From Mycobacterium sp. D16Q13 (GTDB lineage Bacteria > Actinomycetota > Actinomycetes > Mycobacteriales > Mycobacteriaceae): a stretch of DNA of 64,000 nt. The notes under the pieces were generated by a model. That model was given only the letters and a program-made list of their open reading frames with translations. It was not told the DNA's origin and did not search any database. Positions 1 through 8,322 of the stretch are shown here, in pieces. The stretch covers positions 1 to 64,000 of the forward strand of contig NZ_MAEW01000015.1 in the NCBI RefSeq assembly GCF_002013375.1, in the 5' to 3' direction. The position numbers and the translations under genes were made by a program. Position 1 is the first letter of the stretch; each line of letters starts with the position of its first letter.

Positions 1-119
1 CCCCCGAAAACCCCCTTCCCCGGCGACTCGCCTTCCTTGGCGCCGGTGTATGTCTGATCGCGGTGATCGTCGTCGCCGGGCTCAGTGCACGTCGCAGACA
101 GGAGAGCACGAGTGAGTAA
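1..119 (+). CDS. mycP3: MycP mycosin protease, C-terminal end only (partial)
   Basis: Only the last 38 codons are present (frame starting at base 3, stop TAA at 117-119). They encode a hydrophobic segment (LAFLGAGVCLIAVIVV) followed by a basic tail (ARRRQ), the usual C-terminal membrane anchor of mycosins, the subtilisin-like proteases of type VII secretion. The protease domain lies outside the window. The stop overlaps the GTG start of eccE by eight bases. The order mycP then eccE, with no eccA after it, matches ESX-3 rather than ESX-1 (eccE before mycP) or ESX-5 (eccA last). The identification rests mainly on this neighbour, since the fragment itself is short. Confidence 0.7.
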   Translation, partial: PENPLPRRLAFLGAGVCLIAVIVVAGLSARRRQESTSE

Positions 120-1098
120 GAACGTGAAGCTGTATCGACCCCCGGTGCCGTGCACGCTGCGGCTGACCCTGGTGGCAACGCTGGTCGCCGCGGGCGCGTT
201 CGCGCTCTACCGTCGAGACCCTGACGACCGCTGGATCGCGATCACCGCTGCGGTGCTGGCGCTGGTTCTACTGGCGTGGTGGCGTGGCACCTTCCTCACC
301 GACATTCTCGGACGGTTCACGAAGATGCTGACCCGTAGGTTCTCTCGTCGTTCCCCCTCCAACACCGCACAGGTTGTCGCGGCGGGAGTCGATGCGCGCA
401 CCACCGTGGCACTCGAGCTCAAGGCACCCGCATCCGGTGAGGAGATCCCAGTCGGGCTTCTCGCCGGATACCTGGATCGCTACGGCATGCGCTGCTCATC
501 GATCCGCGTCACCACCGCCGATGTCGTCGGCGCCGAGGGCAAGACCTGGGTGAGCCTGACCCTGAGTGCCGCGGACAATCTCGCCGCACTGCGGGCACGG
601 TCTCCGCGAATCCCACTGCGCGAGAGCGCCGATATCGTGGGGCGCCGACTCTCCGATCACCTGCGCGAGCTGGGCTGGCAGGTCAATGCGGTCGACACCC
701 CGGACGCGCCGCTGCCCGCGGAGGTCAAGGAGGGATCCCGGGCGGTCGCCGACGATCGCGGTTACCTGGCCGCCTACCGCGCCACGGTGAACGGGAGTCT
801 GCCGGACACCCTGGGGAACATCTGGAATGCGCCGCTACCGGAGCGCTGGACCGCTCTTGAGCTCACCGGCACCACCGAGGCTCCGCGGCTGACCGTGGTG
901 TGCGCACTGCGTACCCAGGAGAAACCCGAGTCCCGCGCACCGTGGGCCGGGCTGACACCATGCTGGGGCGAGCACCTGCTCGTCCTGGAGGCGATGAACC
1001 CGCTGTCGTCCGGCACCTTCGGCGGAGTCGGCACCGCGGTCACCGAGGAGTTCCTCGACAACCTCACGCTGCAGGACGAGGCGCCGGCACTGGTATGA
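112..1098 (+). CDS. eccE3: EccE3, type VII secretion membrane component
   Basis: A 328-residue protein of the EccE family, a peripheral subunit of the ESX inner-membrane channel. Two hydrophobic segments near the N-terminus (about residues 15-33 and 41-58) are followed by a long cytosolic domain, the normal EccE layout and length. I chose GTG at 112 because it overlaps the mycP stop (GTGAGTAA), the usual coupling in ESX operons; an in-frame GTG at 85 would lie inside mycP. ESX-3 works in iron and zinc homeostasis and secretes EsxG-EsxH. The assignment to ESX-3 is from gene order. The operon appears to end here, at the hairpin at 1105-1132. Confidence 0.85.
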   Translation: MSKNVKLYRPPVPCTLRLTLVATLVAAGAFALYRRDPDDRWIAITAAVLALVLLAWWRGTFLTDILGRFTKMLTRRFSRRSPSNTAQVVAAGVDARTTVALELKAPASGEEIPVGLLAGYLDRYGMRCSSIRVTTADVVGAEGKTWVSLTLSAADNLAALRARSPRIPLRESADIVGRRLSDHLRELGWQVNAVDTPDAPLPAEVKEGSRAVADDRGYLAAYRATVNGSLPDTLGNIWNAPLPERWTALELTGTTEAPRLTVVCALRTQEKPESRAPWAGLTPCWGEHLLVLEAMNPLSSGTFGGVGTAVTEEFLDNLTLQDEAPALV

Positions 1099-1104
1099 GC
1101 ACGA

Positions 1105-1132
1105 GGGCTAGCGCACCTGGGTGCGCTAGCCC
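1105..1132 (+). terminator. Hairpin after eccE3
   Basis: A perfect 12-base-pair stem (GGGCTAGCGCAC / GTGCGCTAGCCC) with a 4-base loop CTGG starts seven bases after the eccE3 stop. There is no T-run, which is common for mycobacterial terminators. It would lie inside the next gene if that gene began at the ATG at 1095, one argument for the later start at 1152. Confidence 0.65.
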
Positions 1133-1139
1133 GTCTCGG

Positions 1140-1145
1140 TACCCT
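1140..1145 (+). promoter_or_regulatory. -10-like TACCCT, leaderless start of CocE gene
   Basis: TACCCT fits the mycobacterial -10 pattern TAnnnT and sits 6 bases before GTG at 1152, which has no Shine-Dalgarno sequence. Transcription would begin at or next to the start codon. Inferred from pattern only. Confidence 0.4.
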
Positions 1146-1151
1146 TTCGGG

Positions 1152-3038
1152 GTGATCGCAGGTTCGGCCAGTCGTCTGGCAATTTTCGCCGCCATTCTGG
1201 GCCTCATTCTCACCGCGTGCGGCCACGAGGGTCCCGGTCGCAACTCCTGGCCCCCGGCGGACGGCGGCGGCCCCTGTGCGGTCGCCAAGCAGACCGACGT
1301 GCCAGCGACCATGCGCGACGGCACGATCCTGCGCGCCGATATCTACCGTCCCAAGCTCAAGGACTCGGTGCCGGTCATCCTGATGCGCACCCAGTACGGC
1401 AAGAGCAGCGCGCAGGTCAAGCCTTCACGGTTCCAGACTCCCGGCTGGTTCGCCTCGCAGTGCTATCTCGTGGTGGTGCAGGACGTTCGGGGTCAAGGCG
1501 CTTCGGATGGGATATTCACCGAATTCGGCAACGACGGCACCGACGGTTACGACACCGTTGAGTGGGCCGCGGGATTACCCGGTTCCACCGGCAAGGTCGG
1601 AATGTACGGGTCCTCGTATGTCGGTGCCACACAATGGCTCGCTGCCACCACAACTCCCCCGCACCTGACCACCATCGTCCCCTCCAACACGGCCTCCGAC
1701 TACTACGACGGGTGGACCTACGAGGGCGGCGCGTTCCGGCTCGGCTTCGTGCTCCCGTGGGCGATCGAGACGATCGCCACCACCGCAGCGAAGAACCGGG
1801 GCGATGAGGCGGCCGTCGAACAACTGGAGGCCGCCGACAAAGAACGTGATCGCTGGCTCAATTTCCTTCCATACCAGGATCTTCCACCAATGCAGCCGGG
1901 CAATCCCCACGTTGCGCCGTGGTATTTCGAGTGGATCCGGCATTCAACCCGCGACGAGTATTGGCAGCGGTGGAGCATCCGGGATCGGTACGAGAACGTG
2001 AAGGTGCCGGTGCTGCACTTCGAGGGCTGGTACGACGCCTTCCTGCGCGGCGGCCTGGAGAACTTCGCCGGCATGTCCGCACGGGGCGGGTCGCCGGAGG
2101 CGCGCCGACATCAGCGCATTGTCATCGGCCCCTGGGATCATCTGGCCTGGGGCCGTGAAACATCCAGCCCTTCACCATTGTTGAAGAGCCTGGGACCCGG
2201 CGCCAGCAGCCCCGTGAACGAGCTGCAACTGGCATGGTTCGACCACTTCCTCAAGGGCACGGACAATGGTGTCGCTCCCGGGTCACCCCGCGTCGACTAC
2301 TACCTGATGGGCGCCAACCGATGGAAGAACGCCCCCTCCTGGCCGCTACCGCAGACGAATTGGACCGTGTATCACTTGGGCGGTCCCGGCGCGAAGCACG
2401 AGGGAAGGCTCGGTAATTCGGCCCCACCCCATGATCCACCCGACACCTACCGCTACGACCCGGCCAATCCGGTACCGAGCGCGGGTGGGCACTCCTGCTG
2501 TGCCGCGGATTCGGCTCCGGAAGGTCGCTACGACCAGACCGCCGTGGAACAGCGCCCCGATGTGCTGACCTACACCAGCGAGCCGCTCACCACCGAAACC
2601 GAGGTCACCGGACCGATCAGCGTCGACCTATGGGCCGCGTCCTCGGCCCCCGACACCGACTTCACCGCGAAACTGGTTGTCGTGCAATCCGATGGTGCCG
2701 CCGTCAATCTCAACAACGGAGTTGTCCGCACCTCACTGGCACAATCGCTGTCCGACCCGCATCCCGTAGCGGCGGGCCGGCCGCACATATACCACATCGA
2801 CGTATGGCCGGTGAGCTACCAGTTCCGCGCCGGAGAGCGCATCCGACTGGAGATTTCCAGCAGCGACTTCCCGCAGTACGCGCCCAACCCGAACACGGGC
2901 GCACCATTCGGACAGAACTCCGAGCTGCGCACCGCCACACAGACAATCCTGCATGATGCGGAGCACCCGTCCACACTCACACTGCCCGTCATACCCGCGG
3001 GCGATCAGGGAACCGAACAGTTCCCGCTGCCCCGGTGA
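1152..3038 (+). CDS. CocE/NonD-family serine hydrolase, predicted lipoprotein
   Basis: About 628 residues. The N-terminus is a short signal peptide ending in the lipobox LTAC, so the mature protein should be a lipid-anchored exported enzyme. The body matches the CocE/NonD (X-Pro dipeptidyl-peptidase S15-like) family: an alpha/beta hydrolase with nucleophile motif GSSYVG (Ser about 155), a catalytic-His segment PWDH (about residue 329) and a C-terminal jelly-roll-type domain with the typical SVDLWASS-like start. Family members hydrolyse esters, amides or acyl dipeptides; the substrate here is unknown. GTG at 1152 is chosen because the reading frame upstream crosses a terminator-like hairpin and a -10-like element lies 6 bases upstream. 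Position directly after ESX-3 does not prove a role in secretion. Confidence 0.85.
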   Translation: MIAGSASRLAIFAAILGLILTACGHEGPGRNSWPPADGGGPCAVAKQTDVPATMRDGTILRADIYRPKLKDSVPVILMRTQYGKSSAQVKPSRFQTPGWFASQCYLVVVQDVRGQGASDGIFTEFGNDGTDGYDTVEWAAGLPGSTGKVGMYGSSYVGATQWLAATTTPPHLTTIVPSNTASDYYDGWTYEGGAFRLGFVLPWAIETIATTAAKNRGDEAAVEQLEAADKERDRWLNFLPYQDLPPMQPGNPHVAPWYFEWIRHSTRDEYWQRWSIRDRYENVKVPVLHFEGWYDAFLRGGLENFAGMSARGGSPEARRHQRIVIGPWDHLAWGRETSSPSPLLKSLGPGASSPVNELQLAWFDHFLKGTDNGVAPGSPRVDYYLMGANRWKNAPSWPLPQTNWTVYHLGGPGAKHEGRLGNSAPPHDPPDTYRYDPANPVPSAGGHSCCAADSAPEGRYDQTAVEQRPDVLTYTSEPLTTETEVTGPISVDLWAASSAPDTDFTAKLVVVQSDGAAVNLNNGVVRTSLAQSLSDPHPVAAGRPHIYHIDVWPVSYQFRAGERIRLEISSSDFPQYAPNPNTGAPFGQNSELRTATQTILHDAEHPSTLTLPVIPAGDQGTEQFPLPR

Positions 3039-3051
3039 TCACGCGGGAACG

Positions 3052-3486
3052 CTAGCCCCAGTTCTCCGGGCCACCAAGGTCCGCCGAGAGCCAGTGTTCC
3101 GGAGAGACATACACAGCGATCTGCTCGCCGTACCCCTCCGAGTACGTGAGATACCCGTCGAGCAGCTCCTCCGGGATGTACCGGGCAGCCACCTGCCGAT
3201 GCTGGTCGTGCTCGAGAGGCACGACCTTGGTCACCGGCCCCTCGACACTCACGTACCGCACCGTCGGCTGCTCACGGTCGACCATAAGCGTCAGCCGACC
3301 CGCGGCCTCGATCAGCTGGTGCTTACGCGATCCCTTGCCCGTCGGAACCCAAAGATCGCCGCCCGGGGTATAGAAGTACCAGATCGGCACCGTCAGCGGC
3401 GCGCGGTCCGCCCCGGCACTCACCGAGATTGCCGCCACGTGGGGCTCGGCCAAAAATGCCTGTCGTTCTTCCAAACTCAATCCCAT
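3052..3486 (-). CDS. Pyridoxamine 5'-phosphate oxidase-like split-barrel protein
   Basis: A 144-residue protein with a flavin/F420 split-barrel fold signature: start ...EERQAFLAEPHVAAISV, then PLTVPIWYFY and a GKGSRKHQLIE segment typical of the family's phosphate-binding region. Such proteins bind FMN, F420 or heme; which one cannot be told here. The stop lies 13 bases from the CocE gene stop (convergent). Its ATG overlaps, head to head, an ATG on the other strand at 3485. There is no ribosome site; a TAGTGT hexamer 6 bases upstream suggests a leaderless transcript. Confidence 0.75.
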   Translation of the reverse strand: MGLSLEERQAFLAEPHVAAISVSAGADRAPLTVPIWYFYTPGGDLWVPTGKGSRKHQLIEAAGRLTLMVDREQPTVRYVSVEGPVTKVVPLEHDQHRQVAARYIPEELLDGYLTYSEGYGEQIAVYVSPEHWLSADLGGPENWG

Positions 3487-3492
3487 GACACC

Positions 3493-3498
3493 ACACTA
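3493..3498 (-). promoter_or_regulatory. -10-like TAGTGT, leaderless start
   Basis: On the minus strand TAGTGT is followed by 6 bases and then the ATG of the split-barrel gene at 3486. It fits TAnnnT and there is no Shine-Dalgarno sequence. Pattern-based. Confidence 0.4.
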
Positions 3499-3565
3499 CG
3501 AGCCCGCACCGACAGCCGCACCGGACTCGACAGTCCGCGAGGGCACGCCGTGGTTCACTGGATCG

Positions 3566-4450
3566 ATGGCACGTCCACCCGCACTCGCCCGGCGTCTCTA
3601 CGAGCGTTTCGAACCGGTACACGGCATCACCTACTTCGCCCCCGAGGCACGCGCCGCCGCCGACGAGCTCGGCTACCGCGGATTCTGGCGCGGATACTTC
3701 GCTACCCGATCGGCACCCCTGGGCAGGGCGGCCCCCAGACTTGTCGAGGCCGTCTTTTACAACTTCGCCGCATTCCGAGTCGCCAAATCCCTCGATGGGG
3801 CCTGGGATACCGTCAGCCCGGAGCAGGCGCTGGCCGCGCGGCAGGCCGGCGCCGTCGCGGCACTACGGCGCTACGGCCTCACCGAGGATGACAACCTATG
3901 CACCGCAGCCGAATTGCTGGGCAAGGCGGCCCGCAACGCCTCTCCGGCCGGGCGCCCCCTGTACGCGGCGCTCACCGCTGTTCCCTGGCCCGATGAACCC
4001 GTGGCGGTGCTGTGGCATGCCGCCACCCTGCTACGCGAGCAGCGCGGCGATGCCCATGTCGCCGCGCTGGTCGCCGCGGGCATCGACGGCCGTGAATCGA
4101 ACGTGTTTCACGTTGCGGCGGGACGGGTCACCAAGGACGGCATCATGCGCAGCCGCGACTATGACGACGGCGAGTGGGCGGTCATCGAACAGAACCTGAC
4201 TCGGCGCGGCCTGCTCGACGGCGGTGACTTGACGCCACAGGGCCGGGCGCTGAAGACCGATATCGAGAGCCGAACCGACCGGGCATCACTGCCGGTACTC
4301 GATGCCCTGACCGACAGCGAGGTGGAGGCTCTCTTTAGGGCGCTCACGCCGATCACACGACAGGTCATCGCGGGTGGCGATCTGCCGGCGTCGACACCCA
4401 TGGGGTTGCAGCGCAACGACCTCGATGACGACAGCGCGGGTCTGGGCTAG
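3566..4450 (+). CDS. SCO6745-family protein
   Basis: About 294 residues from ATG at 3566; an in-frame ATG at 3485 would add 27 poorly conserved, proline-rich residues. The region MARPPALARRLYERFEPVHG with the following YFAPEA is typical of the SCO6745 family, an actinobacterial group of unknown biochemical function with a helix-rich body and a winged-helix-like C-terminal part (DGEWAVIEQNLTRRGLLDG, then LTPQGRALK). That second half reads like a MarR-type helix-turn-helix, so a regulatory role is possible but not shown. It converges on ssuD with a 4-base overlap of stop codons. The start is uncertain because neither ATG has a clear ribosome site. Confidence 0.7.
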   Translation: MARPPALARRLYERFEPVHGITYFAPEARAAADELGYRGFWRGYFATRSAPLGRAAPRLVEAVFYNFAAFRVAKSLDGAWDTVSPEQALAARQAGAVAALRRYGLTEDDNLCTAAELLGKAARNASPAGRPLYAALTAVPWPDEPVAVLWHAATLLREQRGDAHVAALVAAGIDGRESNVFHVAAGRVTKDGIMRSRDYDDGEWAVIEQNLTRRGLLDGGDLTPQGRALKTDIESRTDRASLPVLDALTDSEVEALFRALTPITRQVIAGGDLPASTPMGLQRNDLDDDSAGLG

Positions 4451-5544
4451 GCCGCCAGCGCTCCCCGCTTCTTGAGCAGCGGAAGCACGCCCTCGGCGAA
4501 CCAGTACGCCTCTTCCAGGTGTGGGTATCCGGACAGGATGAATTCGTCGAACCCCAGCGCGTGGTATTCGGAAATCAGATTGGCGACTTCTTCATGGCTG
4601 CCCACCAGCGCCGTGCCCGCGCCGCCACGCACCAGCCCGACGCCCGCCCACAGATTCGGGTAGATCTCCAGTTTGTCGAGCCGACCGCCGTGCAGCGCCG
4701 TCATGCGCCGCTGCCCCTCGGATTCGGATGTGGAATGCAGTGCCGTCGCCGCGGCGATCTGATCGGGAGTCAGCTCCCCGACCAGAGAGTTCGCGACGGC
4801 CCACGCCGCCTCGGAGGTGTCGCGGCTGATCGTGTGCAGGCGGATGCCGAATCGCAGGTTGCGCCCTCGCTCCTTGGCCAACGCGCGCACCGTCTCGATC
4901 TTCGCGGCCGCCGCCGCGGGCGGCTCACCCCAGGTCAGGTACACGTCGACATGCTCGGCGGCAATCGGCAGCGCCGCCGAGGACGAGCCTCCGAAATACA
5001 ACTGCGGCAACGGTGTTGGCGGCTCCGATACGCGCGCATCGGTCACTGTGTAGTGCTTGCCCGAATAGTCGACGGGTTCGCCCTTCCAGATATCCCGGAC
5101 GATCTGCAAAAACTCCCCGGTGCGCTCGTACCGTTCGTCGTGGGTGAGCCAATCACCGAAACGGCGCTGCTCGGTATCGTCGCCGCCGCTGACGACGTTC
5201 AGCAGCAAGCGCCCATCCGAGAACCGCTGGAATGTCGCTGCCTGCTGCGCGGCCAGTGTCGGCGGCACCAACCCCGGCCGAAAGGCCACGAGGAACTTCA
5301 GGCGCTCGGTCTGCTCCAGCAGCGCCGAAGCCGTCAGCCATGCGTCCTCACACCAGGTGCCGGTGGGAGTCAGTACACCCTCGAAGCCCAATCGGTCCGC
5401 GGCGCGAGCTATCTCACCGAGATAGCGCAAGCTGGGCTCGCGGTACCCCACCGGGATGGTGTGATGCGAGGACGCATGCGAGGCACCCACGATGGAACGG
5501 CTGTCACCATTGGTGGGCAGAAACCAGAAAAACTTGGCGGCCAC
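4447..5544 (-). CDS. ssuD: SsuD, FMNH2-dependent alkanesulfonate monooxygenase
   Basis: A 365-residue luciferase-like (LLM) flavin monooxygenase. The family cleaves the C-S bond of alkanesulfonates with FMNH2 and O2, giving an aldehyde and sulfite for sulfur nutrition. SsuD features include FFWFLPTNGDSR at the N-terminus, the SHHTIPVGYREPS segment, NVVSGGD and YFGGSSSAA. E. coli SsuD is slightly longer. It starts with GTG after an AAGGAG site and is the last gene of the ssuC-ssuB-ssuA-ssuD operon, 40 bases after ssuA. No flavin reductase (ssuE) is next to it, so FMNH2 must come from an enzyme encoded elsewhere. Confidence 0.9.
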   Translation of the reverse strand: MAAKFFWFLPTNGDSRSIVGASHASSHHTIPVGYREPSLRYLGEIARAADRLGFEGVLTPTGTWCEDAWLTASALLEQTERLKFLVAFRPGLVPPTLAAQQAATFQRFSDGRLLLNVVSGGDDTEQRRFGDWLTHDERYERTGEFLQIVRDIWKGEPVDYSGKHYTVTDARVSEPPTPLPQLYFGGSSSAALPIAAEHVDVYLTWGEPPAAAAAKIETVRALAKERGRNLRFGIRLHTISRDTSEAAWAVANSLVGELTPDQIAAATALHSTSESEGQRRMTALHGGRLDKLEIYPNLWAGVGLVRGGAGTALVGSHEEVANLISEYHALGFDEFILSGYPHLEEAYWFAEGVLPLLKKRGALAA

Positions 5545-5584
5545 GGGAATTGCTCTCCTTGTGTGGGATACGAGGACGTATGGG

Positions 5585-6610
5585 TTAGTGGGACTGGGTG
5601 AAGAACTGCGTGAGGACGTCGTTGAAGCGGTTGTCGACGAAATCAGAGAACGTGGGCTTGCCCTGAATCTGTCCCGACTGCGCGAACAGGTCGGCCAGGT
5701 TCTGTTCCGAGGCCGTCACCTCGCCGTCGAGCGGTATTGGTTGCCGCAGGCTGCGCGACTGCGCCAGCTCTGCTGCCGCAGGGTCGATTCCGATTGCCGC
5801 GGCGTACTTTCCGTACCACTCCTGTGGATGGGCCTGGGCCCATGCGCTGGCACGCGCGATGCGCTGCACCAGGTCGGACAATGCGGTATTGCGTTGAGCA
5901 TCACGCAGCGCCACCTGCGATGCGACGCCGAATCCGTACCCGTTCGCGACGCCGGTCGCGGTCACCAGGGTACGAACCTTCAGCTGTTTGTCGGCCAGCG
6001 CCGTGTACGGATCCCAGATCGCCCAGGCGTCAGCCTGGCCTTGACTCAGTGCGGTGAACGCATCGGCAGGCTGCAGGAAGACCGGCTGGATGTCCTTGAT
6101 GGTGAGACCGGCCTTCTGCAGCTGAAGTAACAGATGACCGTTCGCCGAACTGCCCTTCCCGACAGCCACCTTCTTACCCCGCAGGTCAGCGACGGAATGG
6201 ATCGGGGATGTGTCGGCAACCAGGATCTGGTCACCGGAGGCGTCATTGGTATACCCAGACACCACTTTGATTCTCGCCTTGGAGGCCGCGCCGAAGATCG
6301 GCGGTGTATTGCCGGTGACCGCGAAGTCGATCTTGCCCGCGGTGAGCGCCTCAATCTGCGGGGGGCCAAAGCTGAAGGTCGAGAATTCGACCTTGTACGG
6401 CGCGTTGTCCAGCTCGCCCGCCGCCCGCAGCAGCGACTCGGTGCCACCCTTCTGATCGCCCACCCGCAGGGTGAGGCTCGCCAGCTCTGAGAGCGGAACA
6501 AGCTGCGGCACAGCGGTATCACCCTTGCCGTCGCGGCCGGAGGTGCAGGCCGTCAGAGACAGCAGGATCACGGTCGCGCTGACGATTGACTTAAACACCA
6601 AGCTGCGCAA
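5585..6610 (-). CDS. ssuA: SsuA, aliphatic sulfonate-binding lipoprotein
   Basis: A 341-residue periplasmic-type solute-binding protein feeding SsuBC. The start is a TTG at 6610, read as MRSLVFKSIVSATVILLSLTAC: a basic n-region, a hydrophobic core and lipobox LTAC. I prefer this TTG because GAGGAG lies 5-6 bases upstream; an ATG at 6655 would add 15 residues before the signal peptide and lacks a site. The gene begins inside the last 20 bases of ssuB, which implies translational coupling. The mature domain shows the SsuA/TauA pattern (LRVGDQKGG, then GKIDFAVTGNTPP and LRGKKVAVGKGSS). The exact ligand within the sulfonates is not determinable. Confidence 0.88.
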   Translation of the reverse strand: MRSLVFKSIVSATVILLSLTACTSGRDGKGDTAVPQLVPLSELASLTLRVGDQKGGTESLLRAAGELDNAPYKVEFSTFSFGPPQIEALTAGKIDFAVTGNTPPIFGAASKARIKVVSGYTNDASGDQILVADTSPIHSVADLRGKKVAVGKGSSANGHLLLQLQKAGLTIKDIQPVFLQPADAFTALSQGQADAWAIWDPYTALADKQLKVRTLVTATGVANGYGFGVASQVALRDAQRNTALSDLVQRIARASAWAQAHPQEWYGKYAAAIGIDPAAAELAQSRSLRQPIPLDGEVTASEQNLADLFAQSGQIQGKPTFSDFVDNRFNDVLTQFFTQSH

Positions 6611-7340
6611 GGAGCTCTCCTCGGTATTTCTCGGTTTCGGCGTCGTGCTTGCCATGAGGTTTACGGGGATTGCCGATGCGCAATGTGTGCACCAGCCGGC
6701 CCTCATCCAGCACCAGGATGGTGTCGGCCAGAGATATCGCCTCGTCCACATCGTGAGTGACGAGCAGCACGCCGAACTCGTGCTCTCGCCACAGGTTCAA
6801 CAGCAGTCGGTGCATGGAGAGTCGCGTGAGCGCGTCAAGTGCGCCGAAGGGCTCGTCGAGCAGCAGCAACTGCGGCTCCGCGACTAGCGCACGCGCCAGG
6901 GACACGCGTTGCGCCTGTCCGCCCGAGAGTGTCAGCGGCCAGGCTTGTGCCTTATCGGCAAGCCCCACCTCATCAAGGGCCCGATCAATGCGGGAAAGCG
7001 CTTCCGCCTTGGACGACTTGGTGCGGGTGAGCCCGTACAACACGTTGTCGCGCACCGAACGCCACGGGAACAGTCGTGGCTCCTGGAACGCCACCGCGGG
7101 AGCGCCCAGCACCTGACGCTCGCCCTCGTAGTCGCCGGCCAACCCGGACAGCACCCGCAGCACCGTCGACTTGCCCGAACCACTGCGGCCCACCAATGCG
7201 ACGATCTCGCCATGGCCCACCCGCAGTGAGACGTCATCGAGAACGCGATTGCGTCCGTACCATTTGGTGACCGATGTCAGCTCTGCCGCCGGTACAGCAG
7301 ATTGCCGTGCCAGTTCAGTGACCTCGAAAACCGCTGTCAT
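6591..7340 (-). CDS. ssuB: SsuB, sulfonate ABC transporter ATPase
   Basis: A 249-residue ABC ATPase with all motifs intact: Walker A GRSGSGKST, Q-loop VAFQEPRLFPW, signature LSGGQ, Walker B LLLLDEP, H-loop VTHD. The FQEPRLFPWR form of the Q-loop is characteristic of the nitrate/sulfonate/taurine importer ATPases. ATG at 7340 follows AAAGG. It lies 10 bases after the ssuC stop and its 3' end overlaps ssuA. Confidence 0.92.
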   Translation of the reverse strand: MTAVFEVTELARQSAVPAAELTSVTKWYGRNRVLDDVSLRVGHGEIVALVGRSGSGKSTVLRVLSGLAGDYEGERQVLGAPAVAFQEPRLFPWRSVRDNVLYGLTRTKSSKAEALSRIDRALDEVGLADKAQAWPLTLSGGQAQRVSLARALVAEPQLLLLDEPFGALDALTRLSMHRLLLNLWREHEFGVLLVTHDVDEAISLADTILVLDEGRLVHTLRIGNPRKPHGKHDAETEKYRGELLAQLGV

Positions 7341-7350
7341 GATGTGCCTT

Positions 7351-8184
7351 TCATGATCGGTACCGCAGCGCGCGCCGTTCCAGCACGCGCACAATGGCGT
7401 CCGTGACGATGCCCAGCAGCGCGTAGACCACGAGCCCGAAGATGATGACGTCGATACGCAGGAAATCGCGCGCGTTGTTGATAAGGAAACCGACCCCGGC
7501 GTCGGCGTTGATCTGCTCGGCGACGATGAGCGTCAGCCAGGACAACGCCAGGGATTGACGCAGCCCGACAAGCACCTGCGGAGTAGCACCGGGGATGATG
7601 ATGACGCGCAACCGCTGCCAGAATGAAAACCCAAGTACCTGTGCGGTTTCGAAAAGTTTGGGGTCAACCTGCCGGATCGCGGAAGTGGTGTTGAGGTACA
7701 GCGGGAAGGCCGCCCCGAGGGCCACCATCAGCACCTTGGGAAGCTCACCGATTCCAAACCACAGGATGAACAGCGGGATGAGCCCGAGGTGTGGCAACGC
7801 CCGGACCATCTGCATGGTCGGGTCCACCACGGCATCGACGAGCCGCGACAAACCCACCGCCGCGCCCAGCACCACGCCTGCCAAGCCACCCAGCAGCAGT
7901 CCTTCGGCGGCACGGATGCCGGAGACCCGCAGTGCCGCGGTGAGCTGACCATTGCCGACCAACTCGATTCCGGCGTGCCCGATCGTCGACGGCGCCGGCA
8001 GGATGTCCGGATCGATCAGACCCCAGCCACTCCCCGCTTGCCAAACAAGCAGCACCACGAACGGCGAAAGAAATCGAATGATCTCCCAGCGCCGGCTGAG
8101 GATCCACTCCCGTCGGGACGGGGTGGATATCGGGGCGTCGGTGTCAGTCGCCGCAGCGGCCACCAACGTATTACGGGTGGTCAT
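7351..8184 (-). CDS. ssuC: SsuC, sulfonate ABC transporter permease
   Basis: A 277-residue inner-membrane permease with about six hydrophobic segments and the EAA-like coupling loop near LFETAQVLGFSFWQRLRVIIIPG, shortened here to its key part: acidic residue, then A, then G, about three-quarters along the protein. It is the first gene of the ssu operon. ATG at 8184 is chosen although its ribosome site is weak; a TTG 45 bases upstream is no better. Sulfate-starvation control is usual for these operons, but no operator could be recognised in the 138 bases upstream. Confidence 0.88.
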   Translation of the reverse strand: MTTRNTLVAAAATDTDAPISTPSRREWILSRRWEIIRFLSPFVVLLVWQAGSGWGLIDPDILPAPSTIGHAGIELVGNGQLTAALRVSGIRAAEGLLLGGLAGVVLGAAVGLSRLVDAVVDPTMQMVRALPHLGLIPLFILWFGIGELPKVLMVALGAAFPLYLNTTSAIRQVDPKLFETAQVLGFSFWQRLRVIIIPGATPQVLVGLRQSLALSWLTLIVAEQINADAGVGFLINNARDFLRIDVIIFGLVVYALLGIVTDAIVRVLERRALRYRS

Positions 8185-8322
8185 GAAAAGCTCGGGAATC
8201 CTCACGGGTCGGCGGCTGCGTTTCGACAAGTATTGACAAACTATGGGCGCGTTTGGATTCCGTGAAGACTTAATATCGCGCTGATTCGACGGGTATCCCT
8301 CACCCGAGGTGAACGACCGAAA

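Noticed and set aside
900..1151. N-terminal extension of the CocE-type hydrolase
   Set aside because: It runs through eccE3 and a hairpin; the signal peptide begins at the GTG at 1152.
4519..5601. 360-codon plus-strand frame opposite ssuD
   Set aside because: Antisense shadow of the monooxygenase.
8233..8238. TTGACA as the -35 of a plus-strand promoter upstream of ssuC
   Set aside because: No -10 lies at 16-19 bases and no plus-strand gene begins nearby.
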